A stretch of DNA of 64,000 bases, from the NCBI RefSeq assembly GCF_002288925.2, contig NW_022098062.1:10257603-10321602 (forward strand). Reading direction: 5' to 3'. Below the pieces are notes generated by a model. That model saw nothing but the letters and a program-made list of their open reading frames with translations. It was not told where the DNA came from and did no database searches. The DNA is from Delphinapterus leucas. Taxonomy: Eukaryota > Chordata > Mammalia > Artiodactyla > Monodontidae. Positions 21,325-31,748 of this stretch are shown here, piece after piece (the stretch's first letter is position 1; each line of letters starts with the position of its first letter). A program made the position numbers and the translations under genes.

Positions 21325-21535
21325 ATGACATCTGCAGAGTGTTTCCTAGGAATCGGATACATTCTGATGTTTTTATTTAATCCTTATAACTCTATTATTA
21401 TCCCTATTTTACAGATGCCAAAACTAAGTCCAGAGAGGTGAAATGACTCGCCCAAGGGCACATACTTTATCAGTGACAGAGATCTGAACCCAGGTGGTAC
21501 AACTTCACAGCCTTGTGTCTTGACTGTTTAACTCT
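21325..21535 (-). mobile_element. MIR SINE
   Basis: ACTCTATTATTATCCCTATTT, then TTACAGATGCCAAAACTAAG, CTCGCCCAAGGGCACATAC and GATCTGAACCCAGGTGG. Nearly full length. Confidence 0.85.
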
Positions 21536-22364
21536 CCAGGCATTCTTTGAGGCAGGTCAGTGGATAGAAAGGTCCAGGGGTTTAGGCCTCTGCTATACCA
21601 TTCCCTTATCACTGAAAACAATTTAAAATCCAACCCCGCCTCCCACCGTGCCCACCTATCCCCGCAATAGATCATGAGAAAAAAAAAGCCTACTGTGCTC
21701 TGTGGCCTTCTGGCCCTGAACACATGTGGGGTTTCCAAGGCAGAAAGGACTTGAAGTCTGGATATGAAAGTCCCAGCAGTCTGCCCCACCTCCCCTTCCA
21801 GGATGTATCAAGTCTCAGTCAATAGGTCCCTTCTGGTCCAGGCACTGGAGCCCTGGGTGGACCCTGGAGGGACAGAGGACCCGCCTGGCCCGCCGGTGCA
21901 GAAGTTAGCAGGGAATAGGAGTCCCAGAATAGGAGTAGCCAGTGAGCGCCCGCCGCCCGCACACGCTGCTCAGAATGACACCCAGGCATCCAGGTACGGA
22001 GCAGATAGCAATTTTCCTTTCTACTTATTGGTGCAAGGCCAGTCAGAGAGCCTGACAGGGGCCCAAACAAGCTGTCAGGAACTTCTAATTAGGGCTGAAC
22101 GGCACCAAGAGGGCGCACGCCCTCCAGCCTCACAATTAGCAGGACAAAGTGTCAGATAGGCTGAAAGACGAATGCCCGCAGTGGGGCTGGAAGGGGATGG
22201 GGGCGAGGAGCCAGGGGCTGAATCACTAGGTGGGCCGATCTCCCCTCTCCAGGGCTCCAGGAAAGCACTTGAATGAAGAGGGAAACGTGGAGCATATCCC
22301 TTGCACCTTCAAACTCCACTTTGACTCCTTCTGATGCCCCAAAGAATTCATTGAGCCCCAGGGA
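21536..22364. other. Unique sequence with a possible small conserved block
   Basis: No repeat identified. 21990-22170 holds GCCAGTCAGAGAGCCTGAC, CTTCTAATTAGGGCTGAACG and CACAATTAGC, plus an AGAGGGCGCAC phrase resembling half of a CTCF site. The 131-codon frame 21764-22159 has no domain. Confidence 0.35.
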
Positions 22365-22552
22365 GGCAGCGAGTGGTGTTACGGTCCTGCACTTGAATCA
22401 GGCAAACCTAGATTCAAACCCGGGCTCTCCTGTCATCCAAATTCTAGTTTCCTCACTGACCTCGAGTGGGAGTTGTGAGAATTAAAGGAGAGAATGCTTT
22501 CCATGGGCTTAGCATAGCTCCTGACACGTAGTAAGCGCTTAAGAAAGAAATG
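22365..22552 (+). mobile_element. MIR SINE
   Basis: CTAGATTCAAACCCGGGCTC (well-kept box B), TCTAGTTTCCTCACTGACC, GTTGTGAGAATTAAAGG, then CTGACACGTAGTAAGCGC. Faces the next MIR head-to-head. Confidence 0.85.
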
Positions 22553-22587
22553 GCCGCTCTTATGGTTACTGTTCCACACATTCACAT

Positions 22588-22840
22588 TCACTAGCACCTA
22601 GTATATACGTTCGGCTTTTAATACATTGAATTTTCATCCTCAACAATGGTCCGACATAGGCCTTATAATCCCCATTTTACAGATGAGGAAACTGAGGCTC
22701 GGAGGTGAAAGAACTTGATCAGAATCATACACCTGACAGGTGGCAGATTCTGGACTCACATGCTGAAGTTAACCATTGTAACCACAATAATTGCCACCAC
22801 TTTTTGCACACTTATCACGCACCAAGCACTGTGCTAAGCC
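22588..22840 (-). mobile_element. MIR SINE(s)
   Basis: CATTTTACAGATGAGGAAAC followed by TGAGGCTCGG and GATCAGAATCATACACC gives one reverse MIR. A second start (CACTTATCACGCACCAAGCAC) at about 22785 suggests an adjoining second copy in the same direction. Confidence 0.8.
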
Positions 22841-23175
22841 AGGTAGGTGATACTTCCCCAGACGATGCTCCAGCCGCTGGCCCAGGGCTGACCAGCCTGA
22901 AGAGCTAGAAAGTGCTTCTTTGCCCTGGGCTGAAATGTACCTCTCTTACTGTCACAGCCCATGGGTCCTGGGACTCCCCTTTGGAGATGTGCAGCCAGTC
23001 CACCCCCGATGATGTGCCAGCCCTCCGGGTGTCCAAGGACAATAATCACCCCTCCCCAAACTTATCTCCAATTACTTCAACCGTCCCTCAATGGCTGACA
23101 TATTATTTAGTTAGTTATTACACTCAGAGGTGACTCCGCTCTCCTGACCCCCTGCCTTTCTGCCACGGCCTGCTT

Positions 23176-23255
23176 CATTTTGTCAATGTCCTTTGAAACA
23201 CATGATCCTGTCTTTTTTAAACACATTTTGTCAACGTCTTTTAAAACACATGGTC
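23176..23255 (+). repeat. Local direct duplication, two 32-bp units
   Basis: Unit 1 is 23176-23207 and unit 2 is 23224-23255, 48 bp apart start to start. 28 of 32 positions match, and all four differences are transitions. Both begin CATTTTGTCAA and end ACACATG.TC. Confidence 0.85.
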
Positions 23256-23275
23256 AGTCCAGCTATGGACTGACC
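23252..23275. repeat. Perfect 10-bp inverted repeat
   Basis: GGTCAGTCCA (23252-23261), loop GCTA, TGGACTGACC (23266-23275). It begins at the very end of the second 32-bp unit. Confidence 0.9.
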
Positions 23276-23384
23276 GGACTGTCACTGCCCAGAGCTCTCT
23301 TGGGAGCCTTGTCACCCTGTTGATTTAGGCTGAGACGCACCCGATCAAACCTCTCTGAGTTTTTCAGACATGCTGGTGACAAAC

Positions 23385-24085
23385 CTCTCACCTCATCCTG
23401 TCTCAATACTTTTATTCTAGAAACAGTACTTCCCATGTTTTCCTATTAGATTTCATCTCATATTCTGCCCATAATTCTAGTCCAATGAAATTGCTTTGTA
23501 TCATGTTTCTTTCACAGCAAGGAATTAAGAGCATACACTCTGGGGTCAGATGGCCTGGGAGTAAATCCTGGTTCTACAGCTTAATCTCTTTGTCCTCAGT
23601 TTACATATCTGTAAAATGGGAATAATGATATTACCTACCTCATTGGGATGCTGAAAAAATTAAATGTTAACACAAGCAATGTGTTAGAACAAAGCCTGGA
23701 ACATGGTAAGTGCTATACAGTATGAGCTATTATTTTTTATTACTATTATACAAGGTATTTATTACCCCCTTGTAGCTTTAGGTCATTCACAAATCTTATT
23801 TAGTATGTCCTCCACATCTTCACCCAAGTCACTGAGAACGCATCTTGGAAAGAACAGGGGGGCCCCCACGTCCTGAGAACGTTCCCTCCAGATTGATGGC
23901 AATCATTAGGGATTCATTCCCCTTGGTCTTTGTTCTGTTACAAATGCTCCTCATTGGATACCATCCAGCTTGTCCACAGGGGTGCCATGAAAAGTTATGA
24001 CAAGTGCCACACCAAAATCCTCTTCCTAGGTCCAGAATATTCTTTTGACCTACCCGTACTTCACAAAAGAAAAAGAGGTTTGTGT
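23385..24085 (-). mobile_element. L3/CR1-type LINE ORF2 relic, split by a MIR
   Basis: The plus strand resembles the reverse complement of an ancient mammalian CR1/L3 reverse-transcriptase region. Phrases are TAGGTCATTCACAAATCTTA, then TATGTCCTCCACATCTTCACC and CAAGTCACTGAG, followed by CATCCAGCTTGTCCACAGG and GTGCCATGAAAAG. On the minus strand the first phrases decode to a decayed D-L-x-E-D-V segment. A MIR lies inside at 23521-23735. Confidence 0.55.
23521..23735 (+). mobile_element. MIR SINE nested in L3/CR1 relic
   Basis: AATTAAGAGCATACACTCTGG, GGGAGTAAATCCTGGTTC, CCTCAGTTTACATATCTG and TAAAATGGGAATAATGATA, ending ATGGTAAGTGCTATACAG. Full length. Confidence 0.88.
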
Positions 24086-24837
24086 GTCTGGCACGGCCAG
24101 TCCTCAGTCAGCCCACCCAGCACTTCCCTTTGAGTCCACAGTCATCCACACCCCGTCTGTGTTAGAAGCTTGCTCGGGGCTGGTGCTGAGCCCCTCCGTG
24201 GACCATCTGCCGCCCTCTCTTGCCTTCTCCCTTGAAAAGCAAAGCAACATTTGCCTTTCTCCCCTTACGGCCCTCTCTCCAGTTCTGCCCAGGTCCCCAG
24301 GGAGGCCTGCGGTGATTCAGCAAGCTCACCCGAGCATCTCCCCTCAGCGCCCACCAGTTGACCTCCTCAGGGCTCTGTGCCACCCTGGGCTCCCACAGAC
24401 CAGGTCCTTCTTTCCCAGCCCAGCCATCCTTCTCTCAGACAGGGCTCTGCCACCTGCCCTCTAACTCCCATGAATGTCACACCATCTGCACCCATCGGCA
24501 CACCTGTACCTCGTTCTTGCTACGAAAACCACTTTTTAAAGTTCCTTCTTAAGGTCTTAACGTCATTTTCTCCCTCCCGTCTCACTTCATCTGCCGTTTA
24601 GCCCTCCTTACCCTTGCCATATGGGGAGCAATAGGTGGACCTCAAAGGCGCCTTCCTGTCTGTTGAGGCTGTGAATCCCTCAGAGGCTGGATATACGGTG
24701 CTGGGGCCACGGGGCAGGTTACCTGCACTCAGGCATCACCGCCGAGGGTGGGAGGAGGGAGAGACGCAGCCTGGAGCTGTCACACGGGCCTCATCTGCCT
24801 GCACACTGGGGATGTGCCACAGCTCCCCGCTCCGCAG
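24086..24837. other. Unique C/T-rich sequence
   Basis: No repeat recognised. The 139-codon frame 24045-24464 begins in the L3 relic and has low-complexity S/P/L composition. Not called as coding. Confidence 0.45.
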
Positions 24838-25090
24838 GCCTTCCTGCTACTCTTTATTCATTAAAATGCTCAGATGCCGACTAACTTTATTTGCTCAGTA
24901 TTTATTTCGCCAGCCTTGAAGCCAGAACAACAGGCAGCTTGATTGAAAGGTTGTCTGGTTTCATTGTCGCTCCTGTAAGTAATTCCACAGCATCGGTGGA
25001 AATGGTATTTTATAACTCGCCAGAGCAGATATCCCTTAGTGAATTGGAATAGATATTCCTGTGTCACCTCAGCTGTCTTCTCCCTAATGC
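24838..25090. promoter_or_regulatory. Candidate conserved noncoding element
   Basis: Repeat-free AT-leaning block with TTTATTCATTAAAATGCTC, GCAGCTTGATTGAAAGGTTG, GGTTTCATTGTCGCTCCTG, GGTATTTTATAACTCGCC, and ATTGGAATAGATATTCCTG. The surrounding DNA is GC-richer, so the composition change is local. Regulatory role inferred. Confidence 0.4.
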
Positions 25091-26409
25091 CCAGGCCTCT
25101 AGAACCACTGCCTGCCTCCCCAGCCCTACGGCACTGGGCTCCCCCAGGGGAGCTTGTCTCCCTGGAATGTGGCAGCCACACAGGCAGAGGAGACGTGGCC
25201 TAGAAATGCAGCGGGAGGGCTCCAGGTTAGACCTGGGCTCATTACAAGGGGTGAGACTCCGGAATGGAAACGTGGTGGGTGAGAGGGCGTGGAGAGGCAG
25301 AGGGACGGTGTGACTTCTCCTTCTCTGGACATCCCCAAAGGTCAGGCTGGCAGAGATGGCCCAGTCCTGCCTGGAAAAATGGCAAGCTAAGATGTGTTCT
25401 GGAGAGCATTAAAAATAGGAGGAGTCAGATTCCATCAGTACTTCCCCTGCCCTCCCACCAACTTTGACTACCCCCCACTAGGGAGTCCGAGAGGCAGAGC
25501 ACTTCCCCAGGTACAGCTGGGCAGGGGTCTCCATGGGACGAGGCGGGCTGGGCCCTCCCACTGTATTCCCTTTGTCTGTCCCCTTGGAAAACAGAGGCTT
25601 ATCGGGCAGAGCAGGCCTCTGTGCCTCGGGGACCCCAACAAGCTCAGAGTGTTTCCAGGACAGCCCCCCCGCCCCATCTCTGAGCCCACAGCACCTCCTT
25701 CTGTGGGGTGGAGCGGGGGGGCTTTGGAAGGTGGGTGCAGAGCAGAGGAAGCTCCATCTTCTGCCCCCCGAGAGCCAATGGCGCCTCCGGTCGTGGCTCG
25801 GCAATCACCCTCTCTTTACTATTGTGACTAAAGCAAGTTGGGTGATTTATTTCCCACTTATCTTTCCTGTCTCCGCTCCCTGTCTGATCCACACTGTTGA
25901 ACACACCAGAGTGAAAACAGATCCTCCATTCCGATCAGCTGCTGTGGAGTCGAAAAGCGCACCCTCCTGCTGCCTTGGGGCACAGAGGTGTGCAGAAGCG
26001 GGGGAGACCCTCCTGGAGACTGGGCTGGCCCCAGACCCCAGCTTCAGCGGGCGGGAGGTGGAGTGTCAAGGCTCTGTGAGCCTCTGCAGAGGAAACAGGC
26101 CGCAGTTACGCTGAAAACAAAGCGAGCGGGTGGGTGGTAGCTGGGAGCCGGCCGCAGACAGTAGGCCTCACCTTGCAGCAGTGCCTGCCCCCAAGGCTTC
26201 CTGCAGTCCCGGCCTCACTCACTGCTCCCCTCACCTGTCCCAGGGTGCCTTGTGCTCCCACAGATGCTCCGGCTGGGCCTGACCTGTCAGCCCCACACGT
26301 TTCCTGCCTCGCCCCTGGGTCCACGTTGAGGGAACCGAAGAGACCCAGCCGTGCCTGACGTCCTCAGCCTGGGCTCCTGCAGCCAGGCTGGACACCCTCC
26401 CCGGGTGCA
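25091..26409. other. Unique GC-richer sequence, nothing recognised
   Basis: No repeat called. The 193-codon frame 25533-26114 is the longest uninterrupted frame without gap or repeat here, but the opposite strand has 86-108 codon frames in the same place and no domain is recognisable. GC-rich DNA is expected to give such frames by chance. Confidence 0.5.
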
Positions 26410-26428
26410 CCACCCCCAGAGGGCACTG
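26410..26428 (+). promoter_or_regulatory. Candidate CTCF binding site
   Basis: CCACCCCCAGAGGGCACTG fits 17 of 19 positions of the CTCF consensus YDRCCASYAGRKGGCRSYV. The mismatches are at positions 2 and 6. It is outside any recognised repeat. Confidence 0.4.
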
Positions 26429-26483
26429 CAGCCCACAAGCCACGCCCCCACCCCTGTCAGGGTAGGACGGTATGGGGGTCCAG

Positions 26484-26625
26484 AGCATCGGCCCTGGGGC
26501 CAAAAGCCTGGGCAAACTGCTCGGCTTCCTTGAGTCTCAATTTCCCTATCTGTTAGAAGGGTAACGATACCCACTGTTGGCAGGATTAAATGAATCCAGG
26601 TGCATCCGTGGGTGCTTTAGGAAGC
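26484..26625 (+). mobile_element. MIR SINE fragment
   Basis: CTGGGGCCAAAAGCCTGGGC, CTTGAGTCTCAATTTCCCT and ATCTGTTAGAAGGG, then GGCAGGATTAAATGAATCC. The last part is decayed. Confidence 0.7.
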
Positions 26626-27242
26626 GGTGTTTAAACCAATAAGCCAGTTCTTCCACGTGGGGGAAGGGAGAGGAGGGACATTACCTTGGGGGCCATTTGT
26701 TGTTGTTAGGATAGCAAAAATCACTTGGGTGACTTATTTATATTTATTTCATATTATATTTTGTATTTATTTATGTAAATATAAGGCCCCTGAGATGCTC
26801 CTGACCCAAGAAAAGGGTACATCAGGATGCTTTCTCTGTGTATTAGAAAGGCTGCCCCTCCAGGTGTACAGGCTGTGGGAAGGTGGGCCATGTATAGGAG
26901 GAACACGAGGCCCTTCTGGGAGGGAGGAGCCCAAGACTTCAACCCTTTCTCTGTAAGGTCTGAAGTTAAAGCTATCTGTTGTGTAAGCTAGGGCGGCACT
27001 GCAGAAGCTCTGATGGAAGGAGAACACCCTAAGAGCCACAACAGAGGACTCACAGTGAGGGAAGTGGGCAGCAGGGCTGGTGACCTGCTCAACCACCAGC
27101 ATCAGAATGAGCTTTGGGAATAACGATGAGACCTCAACCTTGGATCCAAGGTGTGGGGGCCTCTGGACTTGTACGAGAGCTGGACCAGCAACAGCAACCT
27201 GTATGAACAGGAGACCTTGGGCTAGCAGCCAAAGCAAAGCTT
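26626..27242. other. Unique sequence with AT-rich pocket
   Basis: An AT-rich TTTATTTATGTAAATATAAG pocket lies near 26760-26785. Otherwise ordinary non-repeat DNA. Confidence 0.45.
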
Positions 27243-27312
27243 GGTGTATTGTGCCCCAGTGGCATTCAGCCTGATGTCAGGCACACAGCATTCAGTAAAT
27301 GTTGGTTCATTA
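27243..27312 (+). mobile_element. L2/MIR-type 3' terminus
   Basis: GTATTGTGCCCCAGTGGC, then GTCAGGCACACAGCATTCAG and TAAATGTTGGTTCATTA is the common 3' end of L2 elements. Confidence 0.55.
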
Positions 27313-27317
27313 ATATT

Positions 27318-27520
27318 GAGGCTAGTTGGTATTCTGTGAATGTGTGCTATGTGTCAGCTAGTTCCATAGCTTTAACACTCATTGAATCATTTAATTCTAA
27401 CAAAACTCTATTAAGTAGGTGCTATTCTTACCTCCAACTTTATAAAGATACAGAGGCACAGAGAGGGTCAATAATTTACTCAAAGTCACACAGCTGGGAT
27501 TCAAATCTAGCTTCACCATT
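27318..27520 (-). mobile_element. MIR SINE
   Basis: GTGTGCTATGTGTCAGCTAG, CACTCATTGAATCATTTAATT, ATACAGAGGCACAGAGAGG, then CAAAGTCACACAGCTGGGAT and TCAAATCTAGC. Well preserved. Confidence 0.88.
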
Positions 27521-28314
27521 ATCATTGTCGACAATAAAAGTTCTCTGTCTTCCCCCATTCCAACCACCAAGACCATGACAACCCTTTGAAACACTGTGGA
27601 TTAAGGGGATCCACAGATTACAGACAAGCCTCAGGAAAACAGCAGGTCAGTGCCCAAGGGCTGACAAGGATCCCAGCACCTTCCCTCTGCCCTTACCTCC
27701 CCCAGCACCCCAAGCAAAGCCCTCTCTCCAGAAAGGGTGGATTTACTTACGCTTTCTAGATTAGATGTGACTGCAGAGTTTAGCACATTACTTCTCCTGA
27801 TGTATCTGCATTTTAACTTGGGACAAATTCTTAAGTCAAAGACATGAACCTCTAATGGTAGAATATCAGAGCCCAGTGAGGTGAGGGATTACAGCCAGGC
27901 AAACATTGGCAGGGATCAAGAGCCCCTTCATGCATGTATAGACATAGCCCATGTCAGAAGCAGAGCCTGGTCTGTTTGGAGAAGTTCATCCTGGCTTGTG
28001 CTGCAACAAGTCATGTGTAAAGAATGAAGAAGGGTGACAGCACAGGTGAAGGGGGTGGGGCTGGTAGTCCTACTGGGTCGGGGGGGGGGTAGAGGGCCAC
28101 TAGGGAAGGCTTCTACCCGAGATAATATCTGAGCCAACGCTTAAAGATGGTGGGCTCAGGGGATCATTCCCACTGTCATCAGTACACAGTCCATGGGCTA
28201 ACATGGGAAAGAGGAAGCCAAGGGAAGGAGGATTCTTGAGGATGATTTTGTAGGACGGTCTGGGAAGAGGGAGCAGCGATTTGTTCCTCCCAGGGAACAC
28301 TGACATCAGAATAG
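27521..28314. other. Unique sequence with a probable L2 scrap and a G10 run
   Basis: AAGGCTTCTACCCGAGATAA, then CTGAGCCAACGCTTAAAGATG (about 28100-28150) resembles reverse L2. A G10 run occurs at 28080-28089. Nothing else recognised. Confidence 0.4.
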
Positions 28315-29617
28315 TTACTTAATACTAGCAAACTGAATCCAGAAACACATAAGAAATGATTATATACCATGACCAAGCGGGATTTATCCCAGGAATGCAA
28401 GGCTGGTTTAACATTAGAAAATCAATTAATGTAATACACCACATCAATAAAATAAAGGAAAAAACCCACGTGATCATCTCAATAGACAGAAAAAGCAGTT
28501 GACAAAATCAACATCCCTTCACGATAAAAACACTCAACAAACTAAAAATAGAAGGAAATTTCCCCAACTGATAAAGAGCATCTACAAAATATCTAGACTT
28601 AACATCATATTTAATGGTGAAAGAGCAGATGCTTTTCCCCTAAGATCAGGAACAAGACAAGGATGTCTATTCTCAGCACTTCTATCAACATTGTACTAGA
28701 GGTTCTAGCCAGGGCAGTTAGGCAAAACAAAGAGATAAAAGATAAAAGGCATCCATATTGGAAAGGAAGAAATAAAACTATCTTCTTTCTATTTGCAGAT
28801 GAGATAATCCTACATAGAAAAAAAATCCCAAGAAAAATCCACTGAATGTTATCAGAACTAATAAATGAGTTCAGCAAGGTTGCAGGGTAAAAGATCAATA
28901 CACAAAAACCAATTGTATTTCCATACACTAGCTATGAACAATCGCATCAAAAAGAATAAAATACATAGGAATAAATTTAACAAAAGATGTGCCAAACATA
29001 TACTCTGAAAAGTACAAATGTTATTGAAAGAAATTAAAGAAGACCTGACTAAATCGAAAGACATCCCACATTCATAGACTGAAATACTTAATACTGTTAA
29101 GATGGCAATATTCCCCAAATTGTTCTACAGATTCAACACAGTCCCTATCAGAATTCCAGCTGGCTTTTTTGTAGAAATTCACAAGTTGGTCTTAGAATTA
29201 ATAAAGAATTGGGAGGGACCCAGATTAACCAAAACAATCTTGAAAAAGAACAAAGCTGGAGGATTCACATTTCCTGATTTCAAAATTTACTACAAAGCTA
29301 CAGGAAACAAGATGGTGTAGTACTGGCATAAGAATAGAAATTTAGATGAATGAAAAAGAAACGAGACTCCATAAATACTCTCTTACAATTAAGGTCAATT
29401 GATTTTTGACAAGGGAGCCAAGATCATTCAATGAAGAGAAAGAATAGTCTTTTCAACAAATGGTGCTAGGACAACTGGATATCCACATGCAAAAGAACGG
29501 AGCTGGCCCCCTACCTTATACCATATACAAAAAACCTGACTCAGATCAAAGATCTAAACTTAAGAGCTAAAAATATAAAACTCTTAGAAGAAAACATAGG
29601 GGTAAATCTTCATGACC

Positions 29618-29870
29618 CTTTGCCCATATTTTAATTGGGTTATTTGTCTTTTTATTATTCAGTGATAAGAATTCTTTATATATTCTAGATATGAGTCACT
29701 TTTCAGTATACAATTTGCAAATATTGTCTCCCATTCTATTTGCTGTCTTTTCCCTTTTTGATACTGTCCTTTGAAGCACAAAACATTTTAACTTGATGAA
29801 ACCTGATTTATCTATTTCTCCTTTTGTTGCTTGTGCTTTGGGTGTCATATCTAAGAAACCATTGCCTAAT
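29618..29870 (-). mobile_element. Inverted internal segment of the L1
   Basis: Left of it the plus-strand L1 reads AGGGGTAAATCTTCATGACC; right of it TTCTCCAAAGAAAATATAC. Between them the sequence reads on the minus strand as the L1 ORF2 stretch that belongs exactly there, including FLDMTPKAQATKGEIDK. It is thus the missing piece in reverse, with roughly 15-20 bp lost near the right junction. Confidence 0.85.
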
Positions 29871-29995
29871 TTCTCCAAAGAAAATATACAGTTGACCAAT
29901 AAGCACATGAAAAGATGCTCAACATCATTTGCTGTGAGGGAAACAGAAATCAAAACCACAGTGAGATACCTCTTCACACCCGTTAGGGTGGGTGT

Positions 29996-30489
29996 TGTGC
30001 TAGACAGAAAAATGACCCTCCAAAGATGTCCACCATTCTAATCCCTGGAACCTGTCAACATGTTACCTTACATGGCAAAAGAAATATTGCAGATGCAAGT
30101 AACTCAAGGATCTTGAGATAGAAGAGGAGCTTGGATTATCCATGTGGGCACAATGTCATCACAAGAATACTTTTAAGTGAAAGAGAGAGGCAAGAGGGCC
30201 AGAGTCAGCAAAGGAGAGGTGATAACAAAAGCAGAGGTCAAAATGATGTCCTCGCTGGCTTTGAAGCCAGAGGGGGCCACAAACCAAGAATTACCGACAG
30301 TCTCTAGAAGCTGGAAAGGTCAAGGAAACAGATTCCCCCCCTAAAGCCTCCAGAAAGAATTCAGCCCTGCCAACACCTTGACTTTAGCCCCATGAGATCC
30401 ATTTCAGACTTCTGACCTCCAAAACTGTAAGATAATAAATGTCTGTTGTTTAAGTCAATTTGTTACAGCAGCAATAGGATACCAAGACA
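29996..30489 (+). mobile_element. ERVL-MaLR LTR (MLT1-like), full-length solo LTR nested in L1
   Basis: Begins TGTGCTAGACAG, with CTCCAAAGATGTCCACCATT, CCTTACATGGCAAAAGAAAT, GAAGCCAGAGGGGGCCAC and CTGTAAGATAATAAATGTC. Ends TTGTTACAGCAGCAATAGGA followed by TACCAAGACA. It has TG...CA termini and interrupts L1 sequence that resumes on the other side. The flanking 5-mers GGTGT and GCTGC are too decayed to prove the duplication. Confidence 0.85.
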
Positions 30490-31139
30490 GCTGCAGTAAA
30501 AAAGTCAGACAATACCAAGAGTTGGCAAGGACATGGAGAAATTGGAACCTTCAAACACTGCTGGTGGGAGTGTAAAATGGTGCAGCTACTTTAAAGGATG
30601 GTCTGGCAGTTTCTCAAGAGGAAAACAAAGCATGACTGTATGACCCAGCAATTCTACTCCTAGGTATCCATCAAGAGAAATGGAAATACGCGTCCATGTG
30701 AAAACCTGTATATAAACGTTCACAGCAGCATTTTCATCATAGCCAAAAAGTGGAAACAAATCAAATGTCCGTCAGTGGATGAATGGATAAAAGAAAATAT
30801 GAATTCATGCTACAACATAGGTGAACTTCAAAAACATGCTCAGTGAAAGAAGTCAGACGCAAAAGGCCACATACTGTATGACTGCATTTGTGTGAAATGT
30901 CCAGAACAGGCAAATCTAAACAAGTACAGATTAGTATTTGCTGAGGTCAGGGTGTGCGTAGGAGGGGGAATGGGGAATAACTAATAATGGAGAAGGGGTT
31001 TCTTTTTAGGGTGATGTGGTGATGGTTGTCCAAAGCTGTGAATATACTAACACCATTTAATTGTACACTTTATCATTGTAAATTGTATGGTATGTGAATT
31101 ATATCTCAGTAAAACTCTTGTTAAAAAAAAAAAAAAAAA

Positions 31140-31419
31140 GACTGCCTACCCTGTCCTACCTTAGGGAAGTAGTTAATCATGGAAAGGTCCCTGAGATCCA
31201 CTTTAGCAAACCTAGTCCAATAGAAAAATCTGTAGCCCTCTGGTTTACCAGAGTTGTGATTCCACGGCAGGGTAGGTGTTGCCCTCCCATGGCCCAAGGT
31301 CCCCAACATGGACATTGGAAAACCATCCACAAAGACCCCTGTTTATCTGGCCAGCTAGTCTCCCACTGTTCCAGCCTCACAGCACACAGGGCATAATTCT
31401 GAACTACTGAGGTTGTCTA
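31140..31419. other. Unique sequence
   Basis: Flank between the L1 tail and the next L2. No repeat or gene signature seen. No target duplication of the L1 could be matched here. Confidence 0.45.
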
Positions 31420-31748
31420 CACACCCAGGCTGCCCCTTCTCCCTGGAAGCCTCCTTTACCCAACTCTTACACATCCTTCAAGACCCCACTCAGGTGAAGC
31501 TTCCCTAAGTGACCGCCCTGAACCTCAGAGTCTGGGCAATTTGCCCTCCCTCCTGCTTTCCCAGGCTCCCCAGCTCCTTGAAGATACTCTTCCCATCATT
31601 TAGCATCACAATAAATACAACCATTTCATGTCCCTGTCAACACAGCTTTCAAGCTCCTTGAAGGTAAAAGCCATCTCTTATTTGCCTTTGTAGCATTAGT
31701 ATCTAGAGCGTCTGGCTCACAGTAGGTGCTCAGTAATGTGGATTAAAC
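31420..31748 (+). mobile_element. L2 LINE 3' end
   Basis: CATCCTTCAAGACCCCACTC, AGGTGAAGCTTCCCTAAGTG, then AAGCTCCTTGAAGGTAAAAG, and CTGGCTCACAGTAGGTGCTC near the 3' terminus. Nearly continuous. Confidence 0.8.

Larger units (their letters stand above)
28315..31139 (+). mobile_element. 5'-truncated L1 LINE with internal inversion and nested LTR
   Basis: Starts inside ORF2 and runs to an A17 tail (31123-31139). The reverse-transcriptase region is recognisable: [16 protein letters not shown] at about 28362, and FADE at 28792-28803 in place of the catalytic FADD, so even the active site has changed. Stops break all frames. A segment at about 29618-29870 is inverted in place, and an MLT1-like LTR occupies 29996-30489. 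After it the 3' ORF2 and 3' end continue (GTTGGCAAGGACATGGAG, GCTGGTGGGAGTGTAAAATG). A long-dead element. Confidence 0.9.

Noticed and set aside
25533..26114. 193-codon open frame as a possible exon
   Set aside because: No recognisable domain, GC-rich context, overlapping frames on both strands, and no clear splice or promoter context.
28499..29320. L1 ORF2-like frames that look like a reverse-transcriptase gene
   Set aside because: Short, broken pieces of a truncated L1 with a changed catalytic motif (FADE), an inverted segment and a nested LTR. A dead transposon, not a gene.
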